Below are positions 23,075-31,146 of a stretch of 45,386 nt of DNA, piece by piece. The stretch's first letter is position 1. Each line of letters begins with the position of its first letter. The translations under genes were made by a program, and so were the position numbers. This DNA comes from Verrucomicrobiota bacterium (GTDB lineage Bacteria > Verrucomicrobiota > Verrucomicrobiia > Opitutales > Opitutaceae): the NCBI GenBank assembly GCA_018239845.1, contig JAFEGO010000085.1, positions 1-45,386 on the forward strand, given 5' to 3'. Under the pieces are notes generated by a model. It saw nothing but the letters and a program-made list of their open reading frames with translations, searched no databases and had not been told where the DNA came from.

Positions 23075-23129
23075 GGACCGCGGGCGGTCCCACCCGCCTT
23101 CATCGTAGGGGCGTCGCTTGACGACGCCC
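23075..23129. repeat. Two adjacent hairpins behind lexA
   Basis: GGACCGC/GCGGTCC (23075-23090) forms a 7-bp stem. GGGCGTCG/CGACGCCC (23109-23129) forms an 8-bp stem with a 5-nt loop. They fill most of the 88-bp gap between lexA and the MazG-like gene and look like REP-type palindromes rather than classical terminators. Confidence 0.5.
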
Positions 23130-23156
23130 GTGACCGTGAGCAGGCATTCCGGTGCC

Positions 23157-23486
23157 ATGCAACTCTCCGACTTCGCCGCCCGCGCCCAGACCATCCGTCA
23201 GCTTTACGATGAACAGGCCCGCCGCGATGGCCGCCGGCCATGGACCGCCGCCGAGTTCGCCCAAGGCTTCGCCGGCGACGTGGGCGACCTAATGAAACTC
23301 GTCATGGCCAAGCAAGGCCTCCGCCCTGCCCCCACCGGCAAGCCGGACCTCGACGCCGCCCTCGCCCACGAGCTCGCCGACTGCCTCTGGTCCGTCCTCG
23401 TCCTCGCCGATCTCCATGGTATCAATTTGGAGCAGGCTTTCGCCGCGACGATGAACCGGCTGGAGAGAAAACTGCACCAAGCCTGA
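23157..23486 (+). CDS. MazG-like nucleotide pyrophosphohydrolase
   Basis: This 109-residue all-helical protein shows the NTP-PPase pattern: an opening QTIRQLYDEQARRDGRRPW, a first acidic helix in AQGFAGDVGDLMKLVMAKQG, and the metal-binding HELADCLWSVLVLADLHGI, giving the ExxD ligands of MazG-like folds. Such enzymes remove pyrophosphate from (d)NTPs, often non-canonical ones. The start at 23157 (MQLSDFAARA) is preferred, since the in-frame ACG/ATG region upstream lies within the hairpins. Its place behind lexA could link it to nucleotide-pool cleaning after damage, but separate hairpins lie between the two. Confidence 0.78.
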   Translation: MQLSDFAARAQTIRQLYDEQARRDGRRPWTAAEFAQGFAGDVGDLMKLVMAKQGLRPAPTGKPDLDAALAHELADCLWSVLVLADLHGINLEQAFAATMNRLERKLHQA

Positions 23487-23542
23487 AAGCCCGGTTCGTA
23501 ATTTTCCCTTGCCGAAAACTGGAGCGTGCGCCTAGTAACTGA

Positions 23543-23559
23543 CCCCTTGTTCCAAGGGG
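23543..23559 (+). terminator. Weak hairpin upstream of tRNA-Cys
   Basis: A 6-bp stem CCCCTT/AAGGGG with a 5-nt loop follows the MazG-like gene. There is no strong T-run after it (AACAGTAATTT), so it may be a weak terminator or merely a palindrome. Confidence 0.35.
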
Positions 23560-23578
23560 AACAGTAATTTGGAGTCAG

Positions 23579-23653
23579 GGCGCGGTAGCCAAGTGGTAAG
23601 GCCGAGGTCTGCAAAACCTCTATGCGCCGGTTCAATTCCGGCCCGCGCCTCCA
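23579..23653 (+). tRNA. tRNA-Cys (anticodon GCA)
   Basis: A full cloverleaf can be drawn. The acceptor stem is GGCGCGG/CCGCGCC, the anticodon stem GAGGT/ACCTC encloses CTGCAAA with GCA as anticodon, and the T-arm GCCGG-TTCAATT-CCGGC is intact. The discriminator is U, usual for tRNA-Cys, and the CCA end is encoded at 23651-23653. No other tRNA adjoins it. Confidence 0.95.
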
Positions 23654-23750
23654 AATTTCTCGCCGATTATTCCGCGCGATTTGGCTTTTCGGCGCGCGCT
23701 TTGCTTCGCACCGTGGCGTTTCCACCCCAACCCACCGCACCCCCGCCCCG

Positions 23751-25124
23751 ATGCTGCGCCTGTTTTCCCCCGGAGTCTGGATCGTCGTGCTGTTGGCCGT
23801 CGTCTCGTCCATTCTCGTCTGTCTGCTCCCGGAGGCGCCGCGCGATGGCATGCAGTACTGGACGTGGGTCCGCGAGCACGCCGCCGTGGCCAGCAGTGTC
23901 GCCGTCAAATGGAACGCGACCCACCCCAACCTGCCCGTCCGCGTCAGCACCCTCAACCCCACTGCGCTCAACACGCGTTTGCTCTCCGGTTTTTACTCGG
24001 GCACTCCGGTCGCGGATCTCGTCGAGATCGAGCGCTCCTCCATCGGCCAGGTCTTCGCCGGCCCGAGTGACGACATCGGGCTCGTCGATCTCACGGACCT
24101 CATGGACCGCGAGCACCTGCGCGAAAAAATCAACGCCCCCTCGCTCAGCCCGTGGACGTTTCGCGGCCGCGTGTACGGCCTCCCGCACGATGTCCACCCC
24201 GTGATGCTCGGCTACCGCGCCGACCTCGTCGAGGCCGCCGGCATCGACGTCACCAAGATCGAGACGTGGGACGACTATTTCCGCGTGATGCGTCCGCTCA
24301 TGGTGGATCGCGACGGCGACGGCCGCCCCGACAGCTATCTCCTCAACCTCGCCCCGACCTCGCTCGGCATCCACGAGGTGCTTTTGCTGCAGGCTGGCGG
24401 CGGCCTCATCGCCCCCGACGGCAGCCCCACGCTCAACTCCGAGATCAACATCCGCATCGTGGCCCAGATGGCCGTCTGGTGCGCGGGGCCCAACCGCATG
24501 ACGGCCGAGATCAACGTCGCCGGTCCCTCCGCCATGCGCCTCGCCGCCGAGGGCTACGCCGTGGGGTTCATCTGGCCCGATTGGGCCGCTGGCGCCACGC
24601 GCACCGCCCTGCCCAACATGGCCGGAAAATTCAAGCTGATGCCCCTGCCTGCGTTTACCCGCGGCGGGCGCCGCACCTCGGTGTTTGGCGGCACGATGCT
24701 TGGCCTCACCAAGGTCTCGCCCCACCGCGAGGCCGCGTGGGATTTTGCCAAAAAGGTCTATCTCGCCCCGGAGACCGCCGAGCGGCTCTACCGGACCTTC
24801 GGCATCGTCAGCCCCATCAAGTCCAACTGGTCGCTCCCCTGCTACGACGAGCCCGATCCGTATTACTGCGGCCAGCACGTCGGCCGGCTCTACCTCAATC
24901 TCGCCGCCGATGTCCCGCTCCGCGTGCCTTCGCCCTACTACCTCCAGGCCGGCGACGCCTTCAACGCCGCCATGGTCACCGTCTGCCGCGCCGTCGATGA
25001 CCAGGGCCTCACCGATCCGGCCGCCGTCGAGCCCATCGCCCGCCGGGTGCTCGACACCGCGCAGGCCAACGTCCAGCGCCTCATGAGCAACAATCTCTTT
25101 CTGAAGGAAAACCGCCACCCATGA
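23751..25124 (+). CDS. Sugar ABC transporter substrate-binding protein (CUT1 type)
   Basis: This 457-residue protein has one N-terminal hydrophobic helix (VWIVVLLAVVSSILVCLL), which serves as signal or anchor. A two-lobed solute-binding fold follows, with typical stretches YGLPHDVHPVMLGYRADL, WDDYFRVMRPLM and GGTMLGLTKVSPHREAAWDFAKKV. It collects a sugar or oligosaccharide for the two permeases that follow, and overlaps the first by ATGA. The start at 23751 was chosen because the frame upstream runs through the tRNA-Cys gene. No lipobox cysteine is obvious in the right place, although LVCLLP is close. Confidence 0.87.
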   Translation: MLRLFSPGVWIVVLLAVVSSILVCLLPEAPRDGMQYWTWVREHAAVASSVAVKWNATHPNLPVRVSTLNPTALNTRLLSGFYSGTPVADLVEIERSSIGQVFAGPSDDIGLVDLTDLMDREHLREKINAPSLSPWTFRGRVYGLPHDVHPVMLGYRADLVEAAGIDVTKIETWDDYFRVMRPLMVDRDGDGRPDSYLLNLAPTSLGIHEVLLLQAGGGLIAPDGSPTLNSEINIRIVAQMAVWCAGPNRMTAEINVAGPSAMRLAAEGYAVGFIWPDWAAGATRTALPNMAGKFKLMPLPAFTRGGRRTSVFGGTMLGLTKVSPHREAAWDFAKKVYLAPETAERLYRTFGIVSPIKSNWSLPCYDEPDPYYCGQHVGRLYLNLAADVPLRVPSPYYLQAGDAFNAAMVTVCRAVDDQGLTDPAAVEPIARRVLDTAQANVQRLMSNNLFLKENRHP

Positions 25125-26011
25125 AGTCCGGCCGCTCCTACCCCGCCACCACGCCGTGGCTCTTCCTCGCGCCGTATCTGCTCATCTTCGGCACCTTCAT
25201 GGCGTGGCCGCTTTTCCGCTCCCTCATTCTTTCCTTCGAGCAGAGCTACGGCGCCCGGCACACCCTCTTCGTCGGCACGCACAATTTCCGCTTTATCCTC
25301 GGCGACCCGATGTTTTGGTCCGCGGTGAGCAACACGCTGCTGTTCACTGCGCTCGCCCTCGTCACGCAGATTCCCGCCGCCCTCGGCCTCGCCCTGCTGC
25401 TTAACCGTCCCGACCTCCGCGGCAAGCGCTTCTTCCGTCTCGCGTTCTTTTCCCCGAGCATCGTCGGCCTCAGCTTCGTCGCCATCATCTTCTCGCTGCT
25501 GCTTCAGAAACGCACCGGCCTCGTCAACGCCTCGCTGCACTCGATCTTCCCCATGTGGGATCCCGACTTCGCGTGGCGCGAGCAATACGTGATGACTTCG
25601 ATCGTCGGCGCCTCGCTCTGGCTGGCCGCGGGGTTTTATATGATCTACTTCCTCGCCGCGCTGCAAAACGTGCCCGCCGAGCTCATGGACGCCGCGAGCA
25701 TCGACGGCGCCGGCCCCTGGCAGCGTTTCCGCCACGTCGTCCTCCCGGAGATCCGCCCGGTCCTCAACATCATCGTGCTGCTCGTGATCACGGGCAGCTT
25801 CCAGCTCTTCGAACTGCCGTTCCTGCTCTATGACGACACCTTTGGCTCGGGTCCGGAAAATCGCGCCCTCACCGTCGTGACCTACCTTTACCGCACTGGC
25901 TTCCTCAGCGGCGACCTCGGTTACGCGAGCGCCGTCGGCTGGGTGCTCACGCTCTTCCTCGTCGGCTTCGCGCTCCTGCAGCGCCGCCTCATCAAAAAGG
26001 AGGAGCTATGA
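25121..26011 (+). CDS. Sugar ABC transporter permease, MalF/UgpA-like
   Basis: This 296-residue inner-membrane protein has six predicted helices and the cytoplasmic EAA loop MDAASIDGAGPWQRFRHVVLP near residue 190-210, where the ABC ATPase docks. The first helix begins TPWLFLAPYLLIFGTFMAWPL, typical of CUT1 permeases. It overlaps both the binding-protein gene and the second permease gene by 4 bp. No ATPase gene is present nearby; CUT1 systems often share a remote MsmK/UgpC-like ATPase. Confidence 0.93.
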   Translation: MKSGRSYPATTPWLFLAPYLLIFGTFMAWPLFRSLILSFEQSYGARHTLFVGTHNFRFILGDPMFWSAVSNTLLFTALALVTQIPAALGLALLLNRPDLRGKRFFRLAFFSPSIVGLSFVAIIFSLLLQKRTGLVNASLHSIFPMWDPDFAWREQYVMTSIVGASLWLAAGFYMIYFLAALQNVPAELMDAASIDGAGPWQRFRHVVLPEIRPVLNIIVLLVITGSFQLFELPFLLYDDTFGSGPENRALTVVTYLYRTGFLSGDLGYASAVGWVLTLFLVGFALLQRRLIKKEEL

Positions 26012-26877
26012 GCGACCGGCCCAAAAATCTCACCGGCCGCCTCGGCCGCGTCCTGCTCTACGTCGTGCTCACGGCCTTGGCCGCGATCACGCTCATGCCC
26101 TTCCTCTGGATGGCCTGCTCCTCGGTGAAGATTAACTCCGACTTCTTCACCTCGCAGTTCCTCCCGCATGGCGACGGTTTTCTCGGCGTCGCCTGGGATC
26201 GCCTCACGGTGAAGCAGTTCATCCGGCTCTTCACCGAATTCCCCCTCGCCCGCTCGCTGCTCAACTCGATCTTCCTCTCCTCCGTGATCAGCGTGCTCGC
26301 GACGATCCTCTGCGCCGCCGGTGGGTACGCCCTCGCCAAGTTCCACTTCCGCGGCCGCGCCGCGCTCACCACCGCCATCCTCAGCACCGTGGTGCTGCCC
26401 GCCTCGCTCCTGTTGAGCCCCGGCTTTGAGACGCTCTACCACCTCGGTCTGGTCGACACCTACGCGGGCATGATCATCCCCGCCGTGGCCCCGGCCTTCG
26501 GCCTCTACCTCTTCCGGCAGGCCATGCTCAACAGCCTGCCCAACGAACTCCTCGAGTCCGCCCGCATCGACGGCGCGGGCGAGGTGCGCATCTTCTTCCA
26601 GATCGTCCTCCCCATCGTACGCCCGATGATGAGCGCCTACCTCATCATCATGTTCATCGCCACGTGGAACAATTTCATCACGCCGCAGATCGTGCTCCAG
26701 TCGCCCGAGCGCCATCCGCTCTCCGTCGCGATCTTCGGCCTCAAGGGTCTCTACGGCGGCGAGTACAACCTCATGTCCGCCGGCACCCTGGTCTCCATCG
26801 CGCCGGTCATGCTGCTCTTCCTCCTTCTCCAAAAGGAGTTTATCTCCGGTCTGACCAGCGGTGCCGTCAAGGGGTGA
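26008..26877 (+). CDS. Sugar ABC transporter permease, MalG/UgpE-like
   Basis: The 289-residue partner permease has six helices and the EAA loop LLESARIDGAGEVRIFFQIVLPIVRP. It ends with a positively charged GAVKG tail after the last helix. It is preceded by one of the few strong Shine-Dalgarno sequences in the window (AAGGAGGAGCT directly before the start), placed inside the end of the upstream permease gene. It completes the membrane channel of the three-gene uptake operon. Confidence 0.93.
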   Translation: MSDRPKNLTGRLGRVLLYVVLTALAAITLMPFLWMACSSVKINSDFFTSQFLPHGDGFLGVAWDRLTVKQFIRLFTEFPLARSLLNSIFLSSVISVLATILCAAGGYALAKFHFRGRAALTTAILSTVVLPASLLLSPGFETLYHLGLVDTYAGMIIPAVAPAFGLYLFRQAMLNSLPNELLESARIDGAGEVRIFFQIVLPIVRPMMSAYLIIMFIATWNNFITPQIVLQSPERHPLSVAIFGLKGLYGGEYNLMSAGTLVSIAPVMLLFLLLQKEFISGLTSGAVKG

Positions 26878-27028
26878 GCAAACCCGCAATCGAACACAAT
26901 CGAACACAATCGGACAAAACTCCGGACCGTCATAATTTTCCGCCGGCGTTAATATTCTGTACATTTCCCCCAAAAATCTGAACGCCCCCGCCGCCGCGTT
27001 CCGCTACACTCGCACCTCCTCCCCTCCC
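26878..27028. promoter_or_regulatory. Intergenic region with three 10-bp phased repeats
   Basis: AATCGAACAC occurs at 26888-26897 and 26898-26907, followed by the variant AATCGGACAA at 26908-26917. The 10-bp spacing sets all copies on the same helix face. They lie just after the permease stop and about 110 bp before the ferritin-like gene, with an AT-richer stretch (TTAATATTCTGTACAT) further on that may hold the promoter. A cooperative regulator site is a reasonable reading. Confidence 0.45.
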
Positions 27029-28432
27029 ATGAAACACCCCGAAGACAACACCGGCGCCCCCGCCGACAAGACCATCATTGCCGCCCAGAGCCTCGCCGGC
27101 CAGCGCGAGGCCGCCGCCGAGCGCCGCGCCAAGTACCCCTACCGCTTCCCGGTCGACCGCCGCCAGCTCGGCGGCAAGTTCACGGTCAAGGAGAACAGCC
27201 GCCGCCTCCTCCGCTTCTTCTACTTCGAGCGCCGCCTCATGCACGCCCTCGGCTCCTGGACGCTCACCATCCCCGACTACGAGGTGAAGCTCGAGACCGG
27301 CCGCCACATCTTCTGGCACGCCGACGCCGCCCGCTTCCTCCGCGAACGCCTCACCGAGCAGGAGTACCGCCCCAAGGTCATCGACGCCCACCGCGACCCC
27401 GAGATCGACCGCTTCATCGACGAGATGCTCAGCGCCGAATCCCCCGCCGAACTCCTCGTCGGCGTGCACCAGGTCGTCGGCAAGGCCATCGCCACCACCT
27501 ATCGTCACCACATCGATGATACGGACCAGGTGACCGACGTCCCCACCATCCGCTGCCTCCGCCGCATCCTCACCGACTACGAGCCCATGCTCGCGTGGGC
27601 CGACGCCGCGATCGAGGCCTACGTCGCCGGCGGCATCGAGGAAGCCAAGCTCTCCGCCTGGCGCTGGCACCTCTCGCGCCTCCTCGCCTCCATCGGCGGC
27701 ATCACCGGGGCCGATCCCCGCGGCGAGGCCCCCACCCCGCTCCGCATCGACGCCAAGCCCTACGTGCGCAGCACCGTCCCCATGCGCGACTCCCGCTTCG
27801 ACACCTTCAAGCACACCGGCGACTACGATGCCGCCGACGCCGCCAAGCGCTTCGACAAGGATTCCTATGAGGCCGTCCGCCTCCGCTTCATCCGCACGCA
27901 GCGCGACGAGGTGGACGCCATCGAGGCCTTCGGCACCTTCTGCTGGGACATTCGCTTCAAGGACTTCGACGCCGAGTACGACCTCGCCCGCGTGACGTGG
28001 GACGAGGCCCGCCACACCGAGATCGGCCACCGCGCCATGCTCGCCGCCGGCTACGACCCCTACGAGCTGCGCAACCGCCTCACCAGCTCCACCTGCCGCG
28101 GCCCGATGGACCCCGCGTTCGCCATGGCCGAGATCAACCTCTTCGGCGAAGTCGGCGTCCTCAAGACGATCAACGACCTCATCGACACCGCCGCCGCGCG
28201 CAACGATGAGCTCCTCCGCCACATCTCCGACTACATCCGCGCCGACGAACGCACCCACGTCCGCAAAGGCACGCACATCCTCGAGATCATGACGAACCTC
28301 GACGCCAAGGCCCTCGAACTCCGCACCCGCGAGCTCTTCACCGAGTGCCTGATCAGCCTCGGCGCGATCAAGAAGGAAATCGACATGCAGACCCTTACCC
28401 GCGAGGAAATCGAACACCTCGTCGGCGAGTAA
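27029..28432 (+). CDS. Ferritin-like putative diiron protein of unknown function
   Basis: The 467-residue protein is almost wholly helical and soluble. Its C-terminal half shows a diiron four-helix pattern: Glu299 (DAIEAFGTF), Glu326-x2-His329 (DEARHTEIGHR), Glu368/Glu374 (AEINLFGEVG) and Glu407-x2-His410 (DERTHVRKG). The N-terminal half has further Glu/His pairs (FYFERRLMHALG, GRHIFWHADAARF, GVHQVVGKA), perhaps a second, degenerate bundle. It resembles the DUF455-type ferritin-like group in general layout, but I do not recognise an exact family. It has its own upstream region and a strong terminator. Its position behind a sugar transporter gives no clear functional clue. Confidence 0.7.
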   Translation: MKHPEDNTGAPADKTIIAAQSLAGQREAAAERRAKYPYRFPVDRRQLGGKFTVKENSRRLLRFFYFERRLMHALGSWTLTIPDYEVKLETGRHIFWHADAARFLRERLTEQEYRPKVIDAHRDPEIDRFIDEMLSAESPAELLVGVHQVVGKAIATTYRHHIDDTDQVTDVPTIRCLRRILTDYEPMLAWADAAIEAYVAGGIEEAKLSAWRWHLSRLLASIGGITGADPRGEAPTPLRIDAKPYVRSTVPMRDSRFDTFKHTGDYDAADAAKRFDKDSYEAVRLRFIRTQRDEVDAIEAFGTFCWDIRFKDFDAEYDLARVTWDEARHTEIGHRAMLAAGYDPYELRNRLTSSTCRGPMDPAFAMAEINLFGEVGVLKTINDLIDTAAARNDELLRHISDYIRADERTHVRKGTHILEIMTNLDAKALELRTRELFTECLISLGAIKKEIDMQTLTREEIEHLVGE

Positions 28433-28456
28433 GCGAAACCACCGTTTTCGTTTTAA

Positions 28457-28485
28457 AAGGCGGCCCGACTCGGGCCGCCTTTTTT
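28457..28485 (+). terminator. Strong intrinsic terminator after the ferritin-like gene
   Basis: An 11-bp GC-rich stem (AAGGCGGCCCG / CGGGCCGCCTT) with an ACT loop is followed by a T-run. An A-run before the stem makes it usable in both directions. Confidence 0.9.
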
Positions 28486-28549
28486 AATCGTTGCGCTCAA
28501 CGCCATGGATTTCTCATTCCTAAGAATTAGGCGCCCCATTCGTCTTCAC

Positions 28550-29341
28550 ATGATGAGATTCATCGCTTTCTTCCTCCTGCTCCTGTGCGGCCCGAGTTCC
28601 ATCGCCAAAGCCACCGGGTATTCGCCGACCTTGCTTTATGTGCTCGAACAGTTGCGGCACAGCACCAGCACTGCGTATTTTTCAGGTGAATCCAAGCAGC
28701 CTGTCGCCTTCATTGGCGGTTCCTCCGTCGGCCTGAGGGGTGCTCCCGGTGAATTTTTCCTGCTGATTCCATATTTCCGAGAAAGGGCCAGCGAAGGCGA
28801 CGTGGTGCTCATGCTCAATGATAAGAGCCCCGTGGTGAAAATCATGGCCGCTTACCTGATCTTGGGCGGAGACAAACAGTTCGAGCAGATATCAGTCGAT
28901 TCGCTCAACAACGATCAAACCCCGCTAGCGGTGGCACCCGGAGGATGCATCATTGCAAACATCACGGTGGCGGAGTTGGTGCAGTCTTTCCGAAGGAACC
29001 CTGATTATTTTGGCGAGCGCGGATACAATCAGCGGCTCGCCGAAAAATCAGCCATTGCGGCCCAGCCGGGCAAGCCACCGCGATTGAACGAAGTCGCCGA
29101 CTTCCCGAAAGAGTTCCAGCCAGCGGTTCAGGCCGTAATCACCGCGGTCACGAAGGAAGGCATGAAGCCGGCGGAGTACTTCGCAGAGATTTCGCGCCCT
29201 GATTCCAATCTACACTTCCATCTGGTTCATCAGAGCCACGATCCCGATCCATCTTGGAGGGGAGACTCCTGCGGCAAATGCTGTGTTGTTATCTACGACC
29301 CCAAGTCCCAGCGCGTCATGCGAGTGATGGGCATCCGCTGA
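28550..29341 (+). CDS. Secreted protein of unknown function
   Basis: This 263-residue protein begins with a signal peptide (MMRFIAFFLLLLCGPSSIAKA). The mature part contains GDVVLMLNDKSPVVKIMAAYLILGG, a VAELVQSFRRNPDYFGERGYNQRLAEKSA helix, and a cysteine cluster CGKCCVV near the C-terminus. I do not recognise a family. Base composition is lower than its surroundings: 32/60 G+C at 28621-28680 and 31/60 at 28801-28860, against about two thirds elsewhere. Recent acquisition is therefore possible. An upstream in-frame ATG at 28505 would bury the signal peptide and is less likely. Confidence 0.65.
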   Translation: MMRFIAFFLLLLCGPSSIAKATGYSPTLLYVLEQLRHSTSTAYFSGESKQPVAFIGGSSVGLRGAPGEFFLLIPYFRERASEGDVVLMLNDKSPVVKIMAAYLILGGDKQFEQISVDSLNNDQTPLAVAPGGCIIANITVAELVQSFRRNPDYFGERGYNQRLAEKSAIAAQPGKPPRLNEVADFPKEFQPAVQAVITAVTKEGMKPAEYFAEISRPDSNLHFHLVHQSHDPDPSWRGDSCGKCCVVIYDPKSQRVMRVMGIR

Positions 29342-29404
29342 AAATCGGCTATGGCCCCGCCCGTGCCTGTAGAACCCGTTCGGTGATCAGCGGCATGGCG
29401 GCCC

Positions 29405-30259
29405 TCACACCGTGAGGTTCGCCAGCAGCGCCCGCTCTTCTTCCTCTGGCAACGGTTCTCCGTTTACTTCCAGAATGCGTCGCGCCAACGGCTCCAGTTG
29501 CTCCGCCGGCACCTCCACCACGCCACGGCCTTCCCGCCACTGAATCACCGGCATCCCCCACGCCTTGTTCTCCAGCACGACCCGGGCATAAGCCCGACGC
29601 ATCGCCCGCATCGCGCCACGGGTTTCCTCTTCAAACGTTATGCCTGCTGGTTCCTCAAGCTGCTCTGCAGGTGTATCCGGCATGAATCTCACGTTGGCCG
29701 ATTTCTCAATCAACGCAAGGCGACCCGCATCAGCCACCTCGAACCGGCCAGCCTTCTCCTGCGCAATCAGGTGCGGCCCTTGCCCGGTGTTGTCAAAAAG
29801 CCGCCACCAGTCCACCAGCGGACGATACATTTCGGCGAGATTCCGAATCCCGAGATAATAGCGCCGAACCTGAACCTCATCAGGTATATTGTGGCCACCC
29901 TTCGCGACCCGTTGCTGCACCCGCCGCTGCGCGATCCCGAGGTCTGGCACCCAAAGGAAGTCCAAGCGGACGCGATAGCCCGCCGCACGCCATTCCTTGA
30001 GCAGCGACGCATAGGACCGTCCTGAAAGGGTTGTCTCAAAGGAAAAATCCACGCGCTTCGACGCGAGTTCTCGCAACCGTTTTAACATGATTCTCCCGGC
30101 GGCGACCGTCGCCCCTTCGGCCGCAAATGGCGACAATCCGGCCGCAATCAGGTCGGCGTTAACGAACTCCTGACAGCGCATCTCCTGCTCCAGGAAATCG
30201 CGCACATACGTCGTCTTCCCAGCTCCATTGGGCCCGGCGATGATGTACAGGTTCGGCAT
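29405..30259 (-). CDS. Zeta-toxin-family P-loop kinase with antitoxin-like C-terminal segment
   Basis: Residues 1-190 of this 284-residue protein match the zeta toxin/UDP-GlcNAc kinase fold: Walker A GPNGAGKTT (9-17), FVNADLIAAGLSP (32-44), and VDFSFETTLSGRSY (70-83), followed by basic residues RRVQQRVAKGGH. Zeta toxins phosphorylate UDP-GlcNAc and block wall synthesis unless held by an antitoxin. No separate antitoxin gene adjoins. Residues about 215-255 (RAYARVVLENKAWGMPVIQW then an EGRGVVEVPAEQL stretch) resemble small proteins usually encoded beside such kinases, so a built-in regulator is possible. The start at 30259 (MPNLYIIAG) is preferred over 30274. The gene is divergent from parA. 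Confidence 0.78.
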   Translation of the reverse strand: MPNLYIIAGPNGAGKTTYVRDFLEQEMRCQEFVNADLIAAGLSPFAAEGATVAAGRIMLKRLRELASKRVDFSFETTLSGRSYASLLKEWRAAGYRVRLDFLWVPDLGIAQRRVQQRVAKGGHNIPDEVQVRRYYLGIRNLAEMYRPLVDWWRLFDNTGQGPHLIAQEKAGRFEVADAGRLALIEKSANVRFMPDTPAEQLEEPAGITFEEETRGAMRAMRRAYARVVLENKAWGMPVIQWREGRGVVEVPAEQLEPLARRILEVNGEPLPEEEERALLANLTV

Positions 30260-30360
30260 GGCCAGTCCATCCAAGCGTCCGTCTTCGCCCCGGTCAACGC
30301 CACCATCCGCAAGGCGCGCTTGCCGCCGAGCGGGTTTAGGGCTTACTCACCCGGTTCCAC

Positions 30361-31146
30361 ATGGCCTGCACTGTCTTCACCATTGCCAACCAAAAGGGCG
30401 GCGTCGGCAAAACCACCACTGCCGTCAACCTTGCTGCGGCCCTTGCCGAGCAGAAAATCCCCACGCTCCTGATCGATCTCGATCCGCAGGCCAACGCCAC
30501 CAGCGCCGTCGGCGTCGAGAAGGTCGCCGGCAAGAGCCTCTACGGCCCCCTCCGCGACGAGGGCACCGCCGCCGAGATGCTCACGCCCACCAGCATCGAG
30601 GGCCTCGCCCTCATCCCCAGCGAGGAGGACCTCGCCGCCGCCGAGATCGAGCTCGCCCAGACGGAGAACTACCTCGCGAAGCTCAAGGGCGTGCTCGCGC
30701 CCATCCGCGAGAGTGGCAGTTTCCGCGCCATCATCATCGACTGCCCCCCGGCCCTCGGCATGCTTTCGATGAACAGCCTCGCCGCCGCCGACTACCTGCT
30801 CATCGCGCTCCAGTGCGAGTACCTCGCCCTCGAGGGTCTCGGCCAGATCCTGCGCAACGTGGACCGCCTCAAGGCCGCCCACGTCAACGACGGCCTCGAG
30901 CTGGGCGGCGTCGTCATGACCATGTTCGACCTGCGCACCAATCTCTCCCGCCAGGTTGTGCAGGAGGTGAAGAATCACCTGCCCGACAAGGTCTTTGAGA
31001 GCGTCATCCCGCGCACGGTCCGCCTCAGCGAAGCGCCCAGCTTCGGCAAGACCATCTTCGCCTACGATAACCTGAATCCCGGCGCCACCGCCTACCGCCA
31101 GCTCGCCAAGGAAGTCATCAAGCGCTTCGACCTGGCCACGCCCTGA
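30361..31146 (+). CDS. parA: ParA/Soj-type partition ATPase
   Basis: This 261-residue deviant Walker ATPase has KGGVGKTTT (12-20), LLIDLDPQANAT with the Walker A' aspartates, IIIDCPPALGMLSMNSL for Walker B, and LQCEYLALEGLGQIL, close to chromosomal Soj/ParA. It would segregate chromosomes or position a cargo using nucleotide-dependent DNA binding. No parB or parS-like element follows. Instead the stop overlaps the start of an ABC-2 permease (TGATG), so it is co-transcribed with transport genes. It could equally be a MinD-like positioning ATPase; the LEGLGQIL helix favours ParA. Confidence 0.88.
   Translation: MACTVFTIANQKGGVGKTTTAVNLAAALAEQKIPTLLIDLDPQANATSAVGVEKVAGKSLYGPLRDEGTAAEMLTPTSIEGLALIPSEEDLAAAEIELAQTENYLAKLKGVLAPIRESGSFRAIIIDCPPALGMLSMNSLAAADYLLIALQCEYLALEGLGQILRNVDRLKAAHVNDGLELGGVVMTMFDLRTNLSRQVVQEVKNHLPDKVFESVIPRTVRLSEAPSFGKTIFAYDNLNPGATAYRQLAKEVIKRFDLATP

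Noticed and set aside
23622..23750. An upstream extension of the binding-protein gene
   Set aside because: It runs through the 3' half of tRNA-Cys and lacks any signal-peptide character.
26930..28417. A 495-codon open frame on the minus strand opposite the ferritin-like gene
   Set aside because: The translation is Gly/Ala/Val/Glu-rich low-complexity sequence as expected of antisense frames; the plus-strand frame has structured motifs and a terminator.
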